This document shows positions 45,147 to 58,248 of a stretch of 64,000 nt of DNA, in pieces. The stretch covers positions 14,481,001 through 14,545,000 of the forward strand of contig OY540817.1 of assembly GCA_961205875.1 (NCBI GenBank), in the 5' to 3' direction. A model generated the notes under the pieces. That model did not search any database. It was not told the DNA's origin and worked only from the letters and a program-made list of their open reading frames with translations. This stretch comes from Sialis fuliginosa (taxonomy: Eukaryota; Arthropoda; Insecta; Megaloptera; Sialidae). Position numbers and translations under genes: made by a program. Position 1 is the stretch's first letter. Every line of letters begins with the position of its first letter.

Positions 45147-47578
45147 GACTTTCTATGTTGAATTTATTGTAAATTTTGAATTTTTCTCTGTTTCGCTACT
45201 TATTCATTACAGAAAATCTTATCATATTCGTGCAAAAGTAGTCATATCTTATGACTCTCATAACCTCAGTTATGACTGTGCCCGCCATAATTTTTTTTCA
45301 GTGTAATAACCCGCGTGTCTATATTGTTATTTTTTTTCAACTAGGATCTTTTGTTATTTCTTGAGGTCTGAATATGTTACCTCCGATTTTATGTAGCTTG
45401 TGCCATTACTGAGATAATGCTTGTTGAAGATAGCACTTTACGCACGACTTTGCCCGCGTTTTATATAAAAAAAACGTCTGAAGCGAGTTGTGTATTAAAG
45501 TTAGATATATGCTCACCGCTCGTGGACTTTAAATGGTTTGCATGCCCAACATATTTCTTCACTGCTCAGTCATTTTGTGTGTTATCAATTATCATTATTA
45601 ATATATTATTATAGTGTATAACCATGTACCTATAAGGGGAGGGGGGTTGAAAAGGCACTGCCTGGGAGACCAGGGTTAAGAAAGTCTGGCATAGTGAGTC
45701 AAGAAGCTTTTTTAATTTTCTTAGATTTCTTTATGGGAAGGGTTTTTAATTCTAAAATTCTAGTCAGAGGGATTAGTAAGTATATTTCAATACAATCATA
45801 ATCCATACTAATATTATGAATTATAAAGTAACTCTGCCTGTATGTTTGTTACCCCCTTTAACGGCTAATCCGTTGAACCGATATTCAGGAAGAACATACA
45901 TAGCTACTTTGTGTTTCAAAAATTTTGGTTAGATAAAAAAATATAGAAATTTCAGACGGACAAAGTCGCAGGTAAGAGCTCGTTTAATATGATGAAAGAT
46001 ATGAAAAAATAGTAATAAAGAGCATTGACTCTATCTATAGCCTAAAATATTAACTTTATCGTTTCAAAATTTTACGGTTTAACTGTATAATATTTTTGTT
46101 TGAATGTAAAAAGAATAAAAGCGGTTGGTAAAATAAAATATATAGTGCTATTAAAAAAAAAACAGTTCGATTACGTCATATCTCCTCATATTCTACAACA
46201 TGCCGATATCAAATGATCCTGTTTTTTTATTTTTATTTTTTGCATTAATTTTCTTCATTTTCACAAAATATTTTTAAAAATAAAATATTATTTTTCAATT
46301 ATCTGGTTATATTGTTTTTTCCTATTTTATATTAAAAAGTTGAATATAATGACGAAATCGCAGGGGAAGTTTTTGTACTAACATTAAAAACTATATTCCC
46401 TGAACTGTTGTAATAATTTTTGAAAATCCAAATGATTTTATTTCAATTTATACAAATATTTTTTGTTTGTTTATTTAGTTCAATGTATGCCATGTGTTTT
46501 TCTGTTTCTTATAAATAATTGAAAAATTTTTTCTCGAAGAAACAGAAATGTCGAGAGAAGAGAACACTACTCATGTCCACATTTAACGAACAAGTAAGCT
46601 ATAACGTAACATGGATTATAAGAAAACCCTACAGTTCTCAAAGGATTCTAGTTTTGTGAAATAAGTTTTTTTATAGAACAAAATAAATTCTAACGGTCAA
46701 GATTTCTAACAAGGTCTCAACTTGAATTACTTTCAAATATCTTTTTCCATTAATGAAATATGAGGTATCGAAAAATTGGAAATCGATCGTAATGTGAATT
46801 TTTTTATGATAACGCGACTTAAATATAGATACTTAAATATACTGACATAACCTAAAAAATAAAAAGAAATAGCATTTATGATAATAATATAAACAAGTAA
46901 ATAATTTTAATAATATTAAAACATAAAGATACAATTTTTTTCAAAAATTTTACCCACAATCGAGATGTAGTATTTTATAAGACCATTTACTTTCCACACG
47001 TAACTAACAAATCAAGTTTAATTAAAATCGGTTTAATAGTTCATGAAGTACACTTGTAAGAAGGATTCAAAGAACAGACAGGGAACGAAAAGTGTATGTT
47101 TTAACCTGAAACGTAAAGGATATTTTGAATCTAATTTTCAATTTGTTATTAGAAATAATCACAGATTATATACATAGCTCATTCTTATTATTTGGAAAAT
47201 GCAAGGAAGCAATTCATTAGATACACAAGTGGTAATAAAACAATACAAGTAAGTATATAATCATAGAAAGATAACACAAAACGGCATCTGTTAAATATTT
47301 TCACATGAGTTTTCACGAAGTCGAGATACAAAGTGGAAAAATTAGTAACGTTTCAACGATCCGTTGATTAAACTCAAAATGTTACTAAATTACTTGTTGG
47401 AAGCTTACTCAAGTAGACAAAAGCGTACTTTACGTTCAAATTTTATGCGAGCGGTTATAAGATGGAAATTCAAGTTTTCATAATGTTCCAACGTAAGGGA
47501 GGAGCTCTTTTCCACATCTAAGAGCAGCGCAGTCGATAACGAATTTCGTACTGACGTTATACGATACCAATTATCAGA
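45147..47578. other. AT-rich non-coding stretch
   Basis: 45417-45570 is slightly GC-richer and shares TATTAAAGTTAGATA with 16507-16525, so it is probably an old repeat. Nothing else is recognised. Confidence 0.4.
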
Positions 47579-47853
47579 GCCACACAAGAAAAGGTACATA
47601 ACTTTTTCGGAGACCATTGTATTTTTATGTATTTTGAGTCCGAATTTAAGGTCAAAATAGCACCTTATTTTTCATTTTGAAAATAAGCTTAAGAACCAAA
47701 TTTTCGAAAATAAAAATTAGGTTTTTCGAGGTTATTTCCAAAATGAATCAGATAAGGTGTTATTTTGACCTCAAATTCGGATTCAATGCTTTAAAATATG
47801 TACATAAAAATACAATAGTTTCTGAAAAAGTTTTGTACCTTTTTGTGTGTGGC
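47579..47853. repeat. Fold-back repeat, about 110-bp arms
   Basis: GCCACACAAGAAAAGGTACA at the left and GTACCTTTTTGTGTGTGGC at the right are inverted, and the match runs inward through the AATACAATGG/ACAATAG, AAATTCGGA and AAGGTGCTATTTTGACC blocks. The loop is about 50 bases. Short frames on both strands read the same inverted wording and are not genes. Confidence 0.75.
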
Positions 47854-49756
47854 TGTGTTATTAGTAAATATAATAGAAATACGTAAGTTTACTAATTTTA
47901 GATTGTATTTAATTTTATGAAGAATTTTTTGTAGCCGGGACAAAATATTTTAATTCAATATCTAGTAAAGTATTGGATTATTAAGAAAAATTAACATTTG
48001 CATCTAAATTCGTTAGAATCGAAAGTTAAATTATTTTTTAATGAACTAACACAAGAAGTAATCGTACCAAATTTAACATTTTTTATCAAATAGATTTTCA
48101 GACCATACTGCTATACTTTGACGAATAGATCGACATTTAAAAAAAACTGTTTTCCGGTTTCTAATTTCTTGAATTAGTCAACTTAAAAATTAATTTAGTA
48201 AAGCCTTTTATCGATCATAATATAAACTAGTATAAGTAAATTTCAAACCAAACAGATTTTTACATATAAATAGAAAAATTTACAAAACAAAATTAATTTC
48301 CGTAAAGCGAATTCTTGAACACGCTATTATATATATGAGTAAGAATGTAAAGCCATCTAGATTTATTTAGAATATATACATTCATATTATACCATTATAC
48401 AAAAGGAAACCCCATTGAAGACCTTTTAAAAGTAAATAATTGTATTATCCCTAATGAATACACCCTTAGAAGAACATTGCAGGGCAAGTTAATTTAGACA
48501 ATAAAATATATAGAATTATGCTCACACCTTAATTGTTATATTTACATTAGGAGATCACAGATGCTTTATGTATTTGTTCCTACACATTATTTGATATTTT
48601 CCGCCTGTATTTCAAATGAGATCATAGGTATTTAGATGGATGCTGTGTGTAAGACTCTTACAAAAGGAATTTATGGTACTTGGTCAATTGTTAGGCTAGA
48701 AGTTTGTATAAGGAAGCCATAATTTTCTCGTTAATGAAAATTGGGAATATACATTTATATAACTCGTGTTAATATACATGTATATATATTTTTCGGATAT
48801 AATATGTATAAGGATTCTATCTTATTTAGTAAATATAGTTAGTGTGTAATGTATATAATTGCATTGAACCATTATATTTATAATTAAAATAGTTGAAATT
48901 ATAATTGACTAGTTTATAATTGCAAATTGTTTAGTAGTATAATATAATATAATAATATAAATAGAAGCTACAAGTGCAATTTGGTAAAAAATATTTATAC
49001 CTGATTTTTTTACATGGTTTTAATATTTCGTGACATATCCTTAAATATTGACTAATATAATTGGTAAAACTATTCCTATTTGGTTATATTATGGTTGATC
49101 TCAGTTCTTTGAAGCTTTAAGAAAAATTTAAACAAATTTACGAGCGATGATGTGCCCCCCCAGAGTTATTATAAAATTATTCTTATACAAAGTTTGAATC
49201 ATTCACTTCCTTATGTTTACCTCTGCTAACCTAACCAAAGAACTTTTTTTTCAGTTGGGTAAAAAAAATTTAACTACGACACTGGCACCATTCTCCTTTA
49301 CCAAACCGAAATAATAATAATCAAAGTAGTACTTAGAAAAGAAAATAGATTGGAACCCGAATACACAGATAGATGTTTTTCATTGCTAATAAATAAACCG
49401 CAAAAGAATTGATGAATGGGCAAGTTTCTCGATTAAGCCCTCCACTGTCGAGTGTATATATTGTATTACTTTTGGAAATAGAAGAAGACTTCTTCCTGTT
49501 TTTGTTTGATCTTTTTTGTAGCTGATTTTATTTTCTTTTCATTCGATTATTTGTCAGACTGTTTTCACAAACTTTTCGAATCGAGGACAAATGATTGATT
49601 GCTATAATAGGTTTGGATTTGATGTGTTCTTAAGAGAAAAAGGTTTTGTGAATACAGTATTCACATACATGCATGCATTCATTAAATAAATAATAGAACC
49701 GAATTAATTGAAATATTTAGATGAAATTGATTCTGTTCGAGTACTTACGAAATTAT
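47854..49756. other. AT-rich non-coding stretch
   Basis: No gene or repeat recognised. Confidence 0.4.
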
Positions 49757-50296
49757 AAGGTACTGGCACCAGTTACGGCCGCTTTAAGAACAAGGTTTAC
49801 TGTTTGTGTGACGGGCTTCTTTTTTGTAATTGTCATTAACTTATGTTACAAATAAAACAAGTATTTCTTTATGTAATCAATTTAATTACCAAACTAACTC
49901 CGCAGATATAGTTTATTTTTTAAAATTATAGCCTTTTACTTTGTTTATGTTTTTTCTCCAGTGATGGATAAAGTAAAACCAGTAATCTGCACGCAATGAT
50001 GGACACTTTCTAATGATTACAAAATGATAAGTACTATGACACAAAATATATAAAAGAAAGAATCGTCAAATTTGAAACAATGTAAAACAGTTGTTATGAT
50101 AATGTTATAATTAATAAATAATAATTAGTGTAAATGTCCACCATTTTGACACCTATTGGCCGATTGTCATCAAATCACGCTGTAAGACAGTTAAATGTAT
50201 TAATATTCAGAAATGGTAGTAATCAAATATCAAGAAATATTTTTAATTTAAAAATAGCTATTACTGGGTCATATTCAAGACTGGTGCCAGTACCTT
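49757..50296 (+). mobile_element. AAGGTACTGG TIR family, full-length long copy
   Basis: Perfect 17-bp terminal inverted repeats: AAGGTACTGGCACCAGT and ACTGGTGCCAGTACCTT. 540 bp, no transposase. It contains the family blocks AAAGAATCGTCAAATTTGAA, ATGTCCACCATTTTGACACC and CAAATCACGCTGTAAGACAG. No clear target duplication is visible, so the superfamily is open. Confidence 0.85.
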
Positions 50297-51284
50297 GTTT
50301 TAATACGTGAACATCAAAAACTGTTGTACGTTTTATTAATGTTTATTATAAAAGGAGGTGAATGAAACATATTCGTAAGGTACTATGCCATAGATGTGCA
50401 CAAAAGCAGGTTAGGTTAACAGAAGAAAAATCAGATGTGTATGTTGCCGTTAAGGCAGGTAAAATATTGGTCGAATTTCGAGCACAGTTGATACTAGTTT
50501 TTAATATTAGTTTAAATAGTTTTTCGATGAGAAAACATATTATTTAATAATAATAATGGAAGGGTGTCGTACAACTTAAAAAAATCAATAAAAACATTTA
50601 AATACTTCAATTTATTGTATAACAGATATCTAGAAACTTAATTTTTATTAATTTATTATTCAAATTATAAAATACAGTTTCAATAATCTTTGAAGCAAAA
50701 TATTAAAAAAAACTGACCATAACTGAGTTATTTATATTTTTCTCAATAACTTCAACATACATCTAATTCTCCCGAACATAATTCTAACATCCGAAAATGG
50801 CGAGATTTCTTCCAGACCGTGTAATTTGATAATAAAGCAGACGCATAAATGTTTAAATGCCAGCAAAAACAATACTGTTTTTACAAGACGACAGCGTTTG
50901 TTTCAAAGTATTTAAAACATGCTACAATGTAGACTCACCGCAAATATGTTGGCATTTATCACAAAAATATTACCTTTTTTTATTAAATTGTTTTTTACAA
51001 TATGTAACATACTAACTAACATAAATCATTCCATGTTAACATTTTATTTAGTTAGTCGTTACACATTTTTTAAATTTTAAATCATTAACTTACGAATTAA
51101 TTTTTTTAAATACCTATGATATAATATTATTAGTCTTACTTTAGAAAATTATTTGTATTTAAATTAAAGTAAATAGTTGATCTAATAGCCGATGTTTTAA
51201 TTTTAAAAATTCGTTTTTTATGCAAAAATATGTCTTACAAGTAACACTACTCAAGTGCCACTCGCCAATATTCTTGAAACTTTG
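50297..51284. other. AT-rich non-coding stretch
   Basis: No gene or repeat recognised. Confidence 0.4.
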
Positions 51285-52142
51285 CACACACGTAGTACAT
51301 CAAAAAACATTAAACACGTGTTTTTTTATTTTGGTTAACAATGCATTTTAAGATTAGAAAATGCATTTGAAAGTTTAACATCAATTAGCACTACGCTAAC
51401 CTAATATTGGAGGAAATAGAGGCATAAAAAGAGATGAATAGTGATGCATTCGGAAATAATTACATTTTAAATAAATATATGATTACGATTTTGACAGTTA
51501 TATCAATCTAGAGGTGGTGGATGAAAAATTTAATATGACGCAGCCAAATGGCGGAAACTGAAGACAATAGGAAGGTCTATCGGCGTAGCCAGTGAAGGCA
51601 AGATAGTGGTAATATACTCGACCTCTATATGTCTGACAGTATAATTGGAAAAATTAAAAAAACCTTGTCTTCATAACGTTAATTTCTTACAATTTCGTGA
51701 TTTGCTTATTGTTTCCGTCATTTGAAAGAAGAGTGCTAAAAGTTTTCTCACCGATATTTCCCAGTTTCCGCCATTTGGATGCGTTATATTGAATTTTCCA
51801 TCCGCCACCTCTATATAGAATGATATAACTTTTGTCAAAATCGTAACCATGTATCTAATAAACTTAGCAAGTCGCGTTAAATAAAGTGCTGCGATTTTGC
51901 CATCATTTTGTATATTTGCCATTCTGAATCTCGTTAAACTAATATCAAAATCGTCATTAGCGATCTCAAAAACACGCAGACAATGAAATTATGATAGAGA
52001 AATGTCGTAAATACTGTACATGAGTGGCATTATGTTAGCATTGTGCTAAATGGTGTTAAATTTTTGAATTAAAACCTTGAAACGCCTCGTTAGCCAAAAT
52101 AAAAAAAACACGTGTTTAATGTTTTTCGATGTACTACGTGCG
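51285..52142. mobile_element. Fold-back element with arms of about 280-380 bp
   Basis: CACGTAGTACATC near the left and GATGTACTACGTGCG at the right are inverted. The match continues inward (AACATTAAACACGTGTTTTTT, split by type; GATTACGATTTTGACA; CCAAATGGCGGAAACTG at 51544-51560 against CAGTTTCCGCCATTTGG at 51762-51778), leaving a loop of about 200 bases. Non-coding; the 83-codon minus frame at 51671-51922 lies inside an arm. Confidence 0.75.
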
Positions 52143-53989
52143 TTATATTATTTAGTGCACCTTGAAACAAATGTATTTTAATAGTTTTGTTTCAGTTCTT
52201 TTTCCTCACATTTGAGAAATTAATTATACTTATTTACTATAGATACGTAATTGTAAGCACTCAACAAAACAGTTTCTTCACATTTTACCAACAAAAAAAA
52301 TTAGTACGTAAGTACAATTTTTTAAATGATATAAAGTTTTTCTAACAAGATGCTTTGGACAAAAAAAAGTGTTCTTTTTCGAATTAAGTGTGGCAGAAAT
52401 GTGAAATTAATCTAAACATTTCTATGAAATTTTGACAACTTTATGTATGGTAAAACTGTTTTTAATTCCAATTCCAATTTAATCTTAAAGCTTTTCAGGG
52501 CTACATTTTAATCTATAATTTTTTATAAACGTACTTCTTTTAAAACGAAAGCAATTACGCATTACGTAATATTACAAGAATGTTTGTTTCAGTTTTGTCA
52601 ACTCTGATGGATTATACCTGAGAGCTTTTGCTAAGTCTCACGAAAGTTTGAAATTGTTAAAGAAGTCTTGTTGAAGAAATGAAACAAAGTATTATATATT
52701 TTTATGACAATATGCTCGTTATTCGTTAATGTTTTCCAATGAAAAAAAAATTATAATGAATTACAATTACATAGATAAAACAAATATTGTATAAAGTATT
52801 TAATATGTTCAGCATTTAAATTGCAATCTTGCTACAATTTTTTTTCGTTTTACGGAACAAAAAATGTTTATTCATACTATACAGTGATATTCATTTATAA
52901 AATAAAAACTACATTTACTTGAACAAATACAAGTTAATATTGAAATATCTCGTATAGTTATTCAATTTATTTGATCAATAAAAATAAATACGTTTTACCA
53001 TTTTTTTAAAAGAATTTTCTCAGTATTACTTTTAGAGGTAAAAATATTTTGACGATTTTTTTGAAAATGTATTAAATTAATATTTTATAACAAAAATCTT
53101 CAGCTTTCATTTCATGCCACTCTTGCAGGGATTTAATAAAAATATTTTTTTCATAACCCATTTACCCCCTCCCCTTTAAAAAGTGGTAAAAACTTTAAAC
53201 AAATTATTTACGACTCATGGTACGGAACACTTAAAATGAATAAATTATATAGAAATAGGTAAATAATAAAACTGACGAAATTTTTAATGTGTACTCTAGT
53301 TTCTAAAATTTAATAGATTTCTTTAGATAAAATGATAAAAATAACGAGCACAACACAGATCTTGTTATATAAAACATCCAGCTTTTATGTGTTCACAATA
53401 AATAAAGAATAAGATAATTTACTGTACGAGTATCTAAATGACTAAAGAGACTATTATAGAGTTTATGATTTGTAAATAAGTATCTTTCTTTTACCAGTGG
53501 TACTAAAACCTACTGGGTTTTATTGTAAATAAGTATATTTCTTTTGCACAGATCAATATCAGTGGTACTAAAACCAACTGGGTTTTATTATATTCTATAG
53601 TACATCATTTCATTCTGGCTATATGTTGTTGTTATAGTTTATTTATTTGGCAATTATCATTTGACAAAACGTCAAGTTTAGTTAATCATTAGTTCAATGT
53701 AGAATAAAACAATAAAATAATAGACTAATAAGAAAATAAATTAAGTTTAAGGATGATATGACACTGGAAATTAAGAAAAACAATATGAAAAAACATCTAC
53801 CAAGAGCTTCATCGTACTAAATTTACTAAACACTTTTTCTCAAATATTCAAACTCACGTAAATAGAGTTGGTAACGTGAACTAACAAACTAAATAGTTAC
53901 ACAGCAATATAAAGTAAATAGTGTATGAAATTGGCTACAATCAAACTTTTTATTGTAAATTAATAAACAATTTTCAAAGTCAAATATAC
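52143..53989. other. AT-rich stretch with small repeats
   Basis: A reversed copy of the TTCCGTACCGAAA family lies at about 53100-53230. 53471-53590 is a short duplication (TGTAAATAAGTAT and AGTGGTACTAAAACC, each twice). No gene. Confidence 0.45.
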
Positions 53990-55147
53990 AGGGTGATTCA
54001 GTGCTGTCGTGCCAAACTTGGACAGTAAATTAAGAGAAATATTTTAAGCAAAAAACATTATATGAACATGTGTCCGGAAATTTTTCGTAAGGGGGCTACA
54101 GCCCTCCAAAGATTTTATTTAAAATTAGTTTTTATTTAATATCTGGAGACTCTATTGTGCTAAAGTTATGAAATTTGATACAGGGTTTAGTATTAATAAG
54201 TGTTATCGATTTCTAGTATTGATCAATTATAATTTAGATCAGGGCTGTGTGGGGCCAGTGGGCCCATCGATTTTTATCTAGTATTTTTTTGTTCTTTAAT
54301 TTTTTCCTAAATTAGACACTTGAATAAGATTGTATGGCACAAAATACACAAAAATATACTTTGCTCATTTACGAGAAATATGGATGCAAAAAAAGATGCA
54401 GAATTTTACTTAATACGGATGCTTCAAATTACAAAAATATTTTTATATTCTTGTTCTATGATAAAAAATAAGACAAAAAAATAATAAAAATGTACCTTCA
54501 AAAATTCATCCTTACCAACAAATAGCCATTTTAAGTATCGCTTTCTAGTTATGTTAGTAAATTACTTGCAACATTAATAGAACTGGCTATAGGTCTAAGA
54601 GGACACGTATTAGGTGATATATGTACATGAACTTTTTTCTTACCTTTAATCAAAGAACAGGAATAAAAATTTATTTTGTTTAATTTGAAGCATCCGTATT
54701 AAGTAAAATTCTGCATGCTTTCTTTTGCATCGCTATTGCTCGTAAATGGTTTATCCTATGATAAATGAGCAAAGTATATTTTTTTGTATTTTATCTCATA
54801 CAGTCTTATTCAAATTTTTAACTCAGGAAAAAATTGAAGAACAAAAAATACTGGATAAAAATCGACGGGCCTCCTGGGCCCATACAACCCTGATCAAAAT
54901 GACTATTGGTTGATACTGGATATAGATAACACTTATTAATACTAAACCCTGTATCAAATTTCATAACTATGGCACAATAGGTTCTCAAGATATTAAATAA
55001 AAACTAATTTTGAGTAAAATCTTTGGAAGGCTGTAGCCCCCTCATGACAAATTTCCGGACACATGTTTATATAATGTTTTTTGCTTAAAATATTTTTCTC
55101 GATGTACCGTTCAAGTTTGGCACGACAGTGCTGAATCACCCTGTATA
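53990..55147. mobile_element. Large fold-back element (CAGGGTGATTCAG ends)
   Basis: The left end (CAGGGTGATTCAGTGCTGTC) and the right end in reverse complement (CAGGGTGATTCAGCACTGTC) start arms of about 430 bp that pair almost throughout (TGTCCGGAAATTT, GGGGGCTACAGCC, TACTTAATACGGATGCTTC). The loop is about 54436-54682. TATA lies at both borders. Same family as 2084-2745 but much better preserved. No transposase. Confidence 0.85.
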
Positions 55148-55379
55148 ATATAATATGGGTCAAATATATAATCGAATCAACCACATTTTGTTCTCAATCA
55201 TTCTATATAAATTTCAAGTATGTACACATTTCAACTTAAATTATTATCAATTTTTCTTCCCAACAAATATGAGCTTTTTATTCAGCGCACACACGTACTC
55301 ACAATGTGTATGTGTGTACGTGTGTATACGAGCCACACACTGACAGAGATAATGCAAACAATCCGTCAAATGTATGATG

Positions 55380-55620
55380 ATGATGATGATGAGACGACAG
55401 ACGTGTGACGTCACAACGAGTAGCAGCAGCAGCGCCATCCAGTGACGCCATCAGGAACCATTAGCGCTCGTTACCGTCCCGAGTGTTAGAGAGTACAATA
55501 CTGGTGGAGATGCCGACAGTAGATGATGGTGGTGGTGGTGGAGGTGCCGGGAAGTGTCGTAGTCTCTGTCAAGTGGCTTCAACCAGAGATTCTCAATATT
55601 TCAAGAGGCAAAGTGAAATG
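55380..55620 (+). promoter_or_regulatory. CpG/CAG-rich island with CRE: candidate promoter or first exon
   Basis: A TGACGTCA palindrome (about 55407-55414), CAGCAGCAGCAGC, CpG-rich sequence and a GGT repeat stand out from AT-rich flanks. A frame from an ATG at about 55509 starts MPTVDDGGGGGGAGKC and runs 49 codons. It could be a promoter with a first exon on the plus strand, but no following exon is identified. Confidence 0.3.
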
Positions 55621-56809
55621 GAACTGAAGAATATAGGGCATAAATTGAGGTGGATATAGATGACACAGTATTATCTGTCAACCAGAGGTTTTAAATATGC
55701 ATTTCGGAGTTCCGAATTTAGTTGTATTGAAAAACAAAGTAAGGTGTAATGGGACATGTAATATGGTGAAGGTGCTATGTAATATTTTATGGCAGCAGGA
55801 AGTAGTCATATATTAAAAGAGATTATTTTATGGTTGAATTTCAAAACATATTAATTGTTAGTAACAGTGAAAGTACTATAAGTTAAATACGAAATCTGGA
55901 TTTTAAATATCTGTCTTCAGAACAGAATATTTATACAAAAAACATTTTTTATAAATATAAATTATATTTAAGTCAGATTGGAGGATGGATAAGAAATAGA
56001 TAAATAACATTAAAATGGATTAAAGTACTTTAAAGATATAAAAAAATACTTAATGTAAAAACTGAAATAAAACCTATTCTTGGCTTCTGATATAATAAAT
56101 TAATCTCGTCAATTTGGATTATGATAAAATCTATTAAACATTTTCAGAGCACTTTAAAATCTACCTCAAACAACCTAGTAAGTTTAAATTTTCCCCAGTT
56201 GTCTTATGGGTGTAAGTGACATAGTATAAGACATCATTTTGCCTGTATCTTGTCACAAATAATGTTCGCGAACCCCATACGTTACACAACACTACACTAC
56301 CTACTGATGACAACGTGTGTTCTCATCCCATGACCCTAACACTCCTACTCGCTAGCCACTGATGCGCGCGTCCCGAACGGAATTCTAATGCAACTAATTA
56401 CTATGCCGTGCCATGCTTTTGAATATTACCAACGTCGTAATTGTATCAGTTGCGCTGTGGAGAACGTTTCGGGTAAAAATATATTTACGTTACAGTCACT
56501 CGTGCTGCCACACATTTTTTCTTTTTATAATTCTGCATATGTGAAATATTTTAAAAATTGTAATTATAATATTGGACGGCAATATGATTATGTCTGTTTT
56601 TTTGGAGATTATTATATTTTTATATCTCTACATGATTGAGATACTGCCCTGTCCGTATTGCGCAAGTGATAATACATCTATATCTCTTCTTTTTGCTAAA
56701 AGAAAGTTAAAAGTTAAAATAAAAAATAGGAGGTGCACATTTAGAGTATACAAGAACCTTAAGTTTAAAATTTCATATTTGTAAGTCTCACCGTTTTGGC
56801 TGTAGAGCG

Positions 56810-56811
<2 letters not shown>
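55621..56811. other. AT-rich stretch with a second CpG patch
   Basis: 56280-56480 is GC-richer (GATGCGCGCGTCCCGAACGG) and begins an 83-codon frame at 56388 without a known domain. It may belong with the island at 55380-55620 as a regulatory or 5' exon region. The remainder is AT-rich. Confidence 0.35.

Positions 56812-56854
<43 letters not shown>
56812..56854. repeat. (CA)n microsatellite
   Basis: About 21 uninterrupted CA units. Confidence 0.95.
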
Positions 56855-56858
<4 letters not shown>

Positions 56859-57518
56859 GTTATTGAGATAATGGTCGTACTGTAATTTCATTAAAATCTC
56901 GAGTTCGAATTTTTTCATGATCACTATAATTTATTTATACTTTTATACCTACAGTACATTTCATGTATGTATAAAAAAGTAAAAAATCATAAGAATACAG
57001 AAAATCTACAAAAAATGTCGTTCTTCAGACATCTCGAATTTTTATTAGAAACGAGAATAAAAATAACATCCCTGATAATCCCTATGAATTTTTGCGTGTA
57101 AATTCCTTTAATTTGGCCACTTTGTTTGTTAAAACCTACTACGACCGGCCCATCAACAAATCCTTGTTCTTTCTTGTATCTTCATGCAATCTTACAAACA
57201 CACTAGAACACAAAAGAAAATAATCAAATAATACGAAAGAACTCTCGGCAAAGGATCTTGAAGAAGAAGATGAAAAATATACAGTTGTTAGAGAAAAGAT
57301 AGTTTTGTGATAAATCAAATAAAGACGTCTATCATAATTGTGTATTGGGTAGATAACAAAACATCTCAGTACTTTGGAACTACGAATTAAAAAAATTGTT
57401 AGGTCTCGAACGCTTGTTATAAAGTATAGTCTTAATAAACATTTTAAATATTTTTTACGATTCGTTTAGTATATCCCTTTAAGAAAACTACATCAAAAAC
57501 AATGGTGGACGACTAAAT

Positions 57519-57592
57519 CGACGCGGCTTATAGCTTATACCCAGAAGCCAAGATCCATTCCAAGATCACCGCTTGACTTACAAGTGTCCATG
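57519..57592 (-). repeat. Penelope-like terminal repeat fragment
   Basis: On the minus strand the GCGGTGATCTTGGAATGGATC and TTGGCTTCTGGGTATAA blocks match 20965-21003 (GCGGTGATCTTGATGTGGATC region). It lacks the hammerhead-like part. Confidence 0.55.
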
Positions 57593-57903
57593 TTAATACT
57601 GTAATTATTTTAGTCAAAAAATAGAAAAAATTATAATGAATTAAAAACGCACATTTTTTTATTTTGTACCCTTATTAGTGTTTAAATAAAGAATTGAAGG
57701 GATTTGAGGTTAAAATATTTTTATTTGAAACTAAAGTAACAGTCATATCTGTAATGTTAGAATAATTAAGAGAGATATTTTTAACCAAATGTAAATATAA
57801 CATTTCTAGAGAAAATAATAATAACCATTTAAAAAATTAAAAATATTAAAAAATGAAATGAAAATATGTTTTTGAACATTAATAATAAATATACACTATA
57901 CTG
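57593..57903. other. AT-rich non-coding stretch
   Basis: Nothing recognised. Confidence 0.4.
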
Positions 57904-58248
57904 AGGTACTGGCAACAGTCTTAGTTCTTTTAAGAGCAAGGTATACTGTTTTTGTCCGTAAATATAGTTTATTTTTAAAATTATAGACTTTAATTTTTTT
58001 AATGTTATAAAGAATCGTAAAATGTGAAACAATTTAAAGCAGATGCTATGATAATATAATAATTAATAAATAAATTACACTAATAATTAGTTTAAATGTC
58101 TACCATTTTGACATCCATTGGTAGATTGTCAAGTGTCTATGATTCAGAAATGACAGCAATCAAATATCTACAAATATTTATAATTAAGTACATTTAATTA
58201 AACAAGAATCCAACACTGTGTTATGATCCAAGACTGGTACCAATACCT
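57904..58248 (+). mobile_element. AAGGTACTGG TIR family, short copy
   Basis: Starts AGGTACTGGCAACAGTC and ends GACTGGTACCAATACCT. Like 31758-32096 it lacks the roughly 190-bp inner part of the long copies. Non-coding. Confidence 0.75.

Noticed and set aside
51671..51922. 83-codon minus-strand frame
   Set aside because: Lies inside an inverted-repeat arm; the same wording occurs inverted on the other side.
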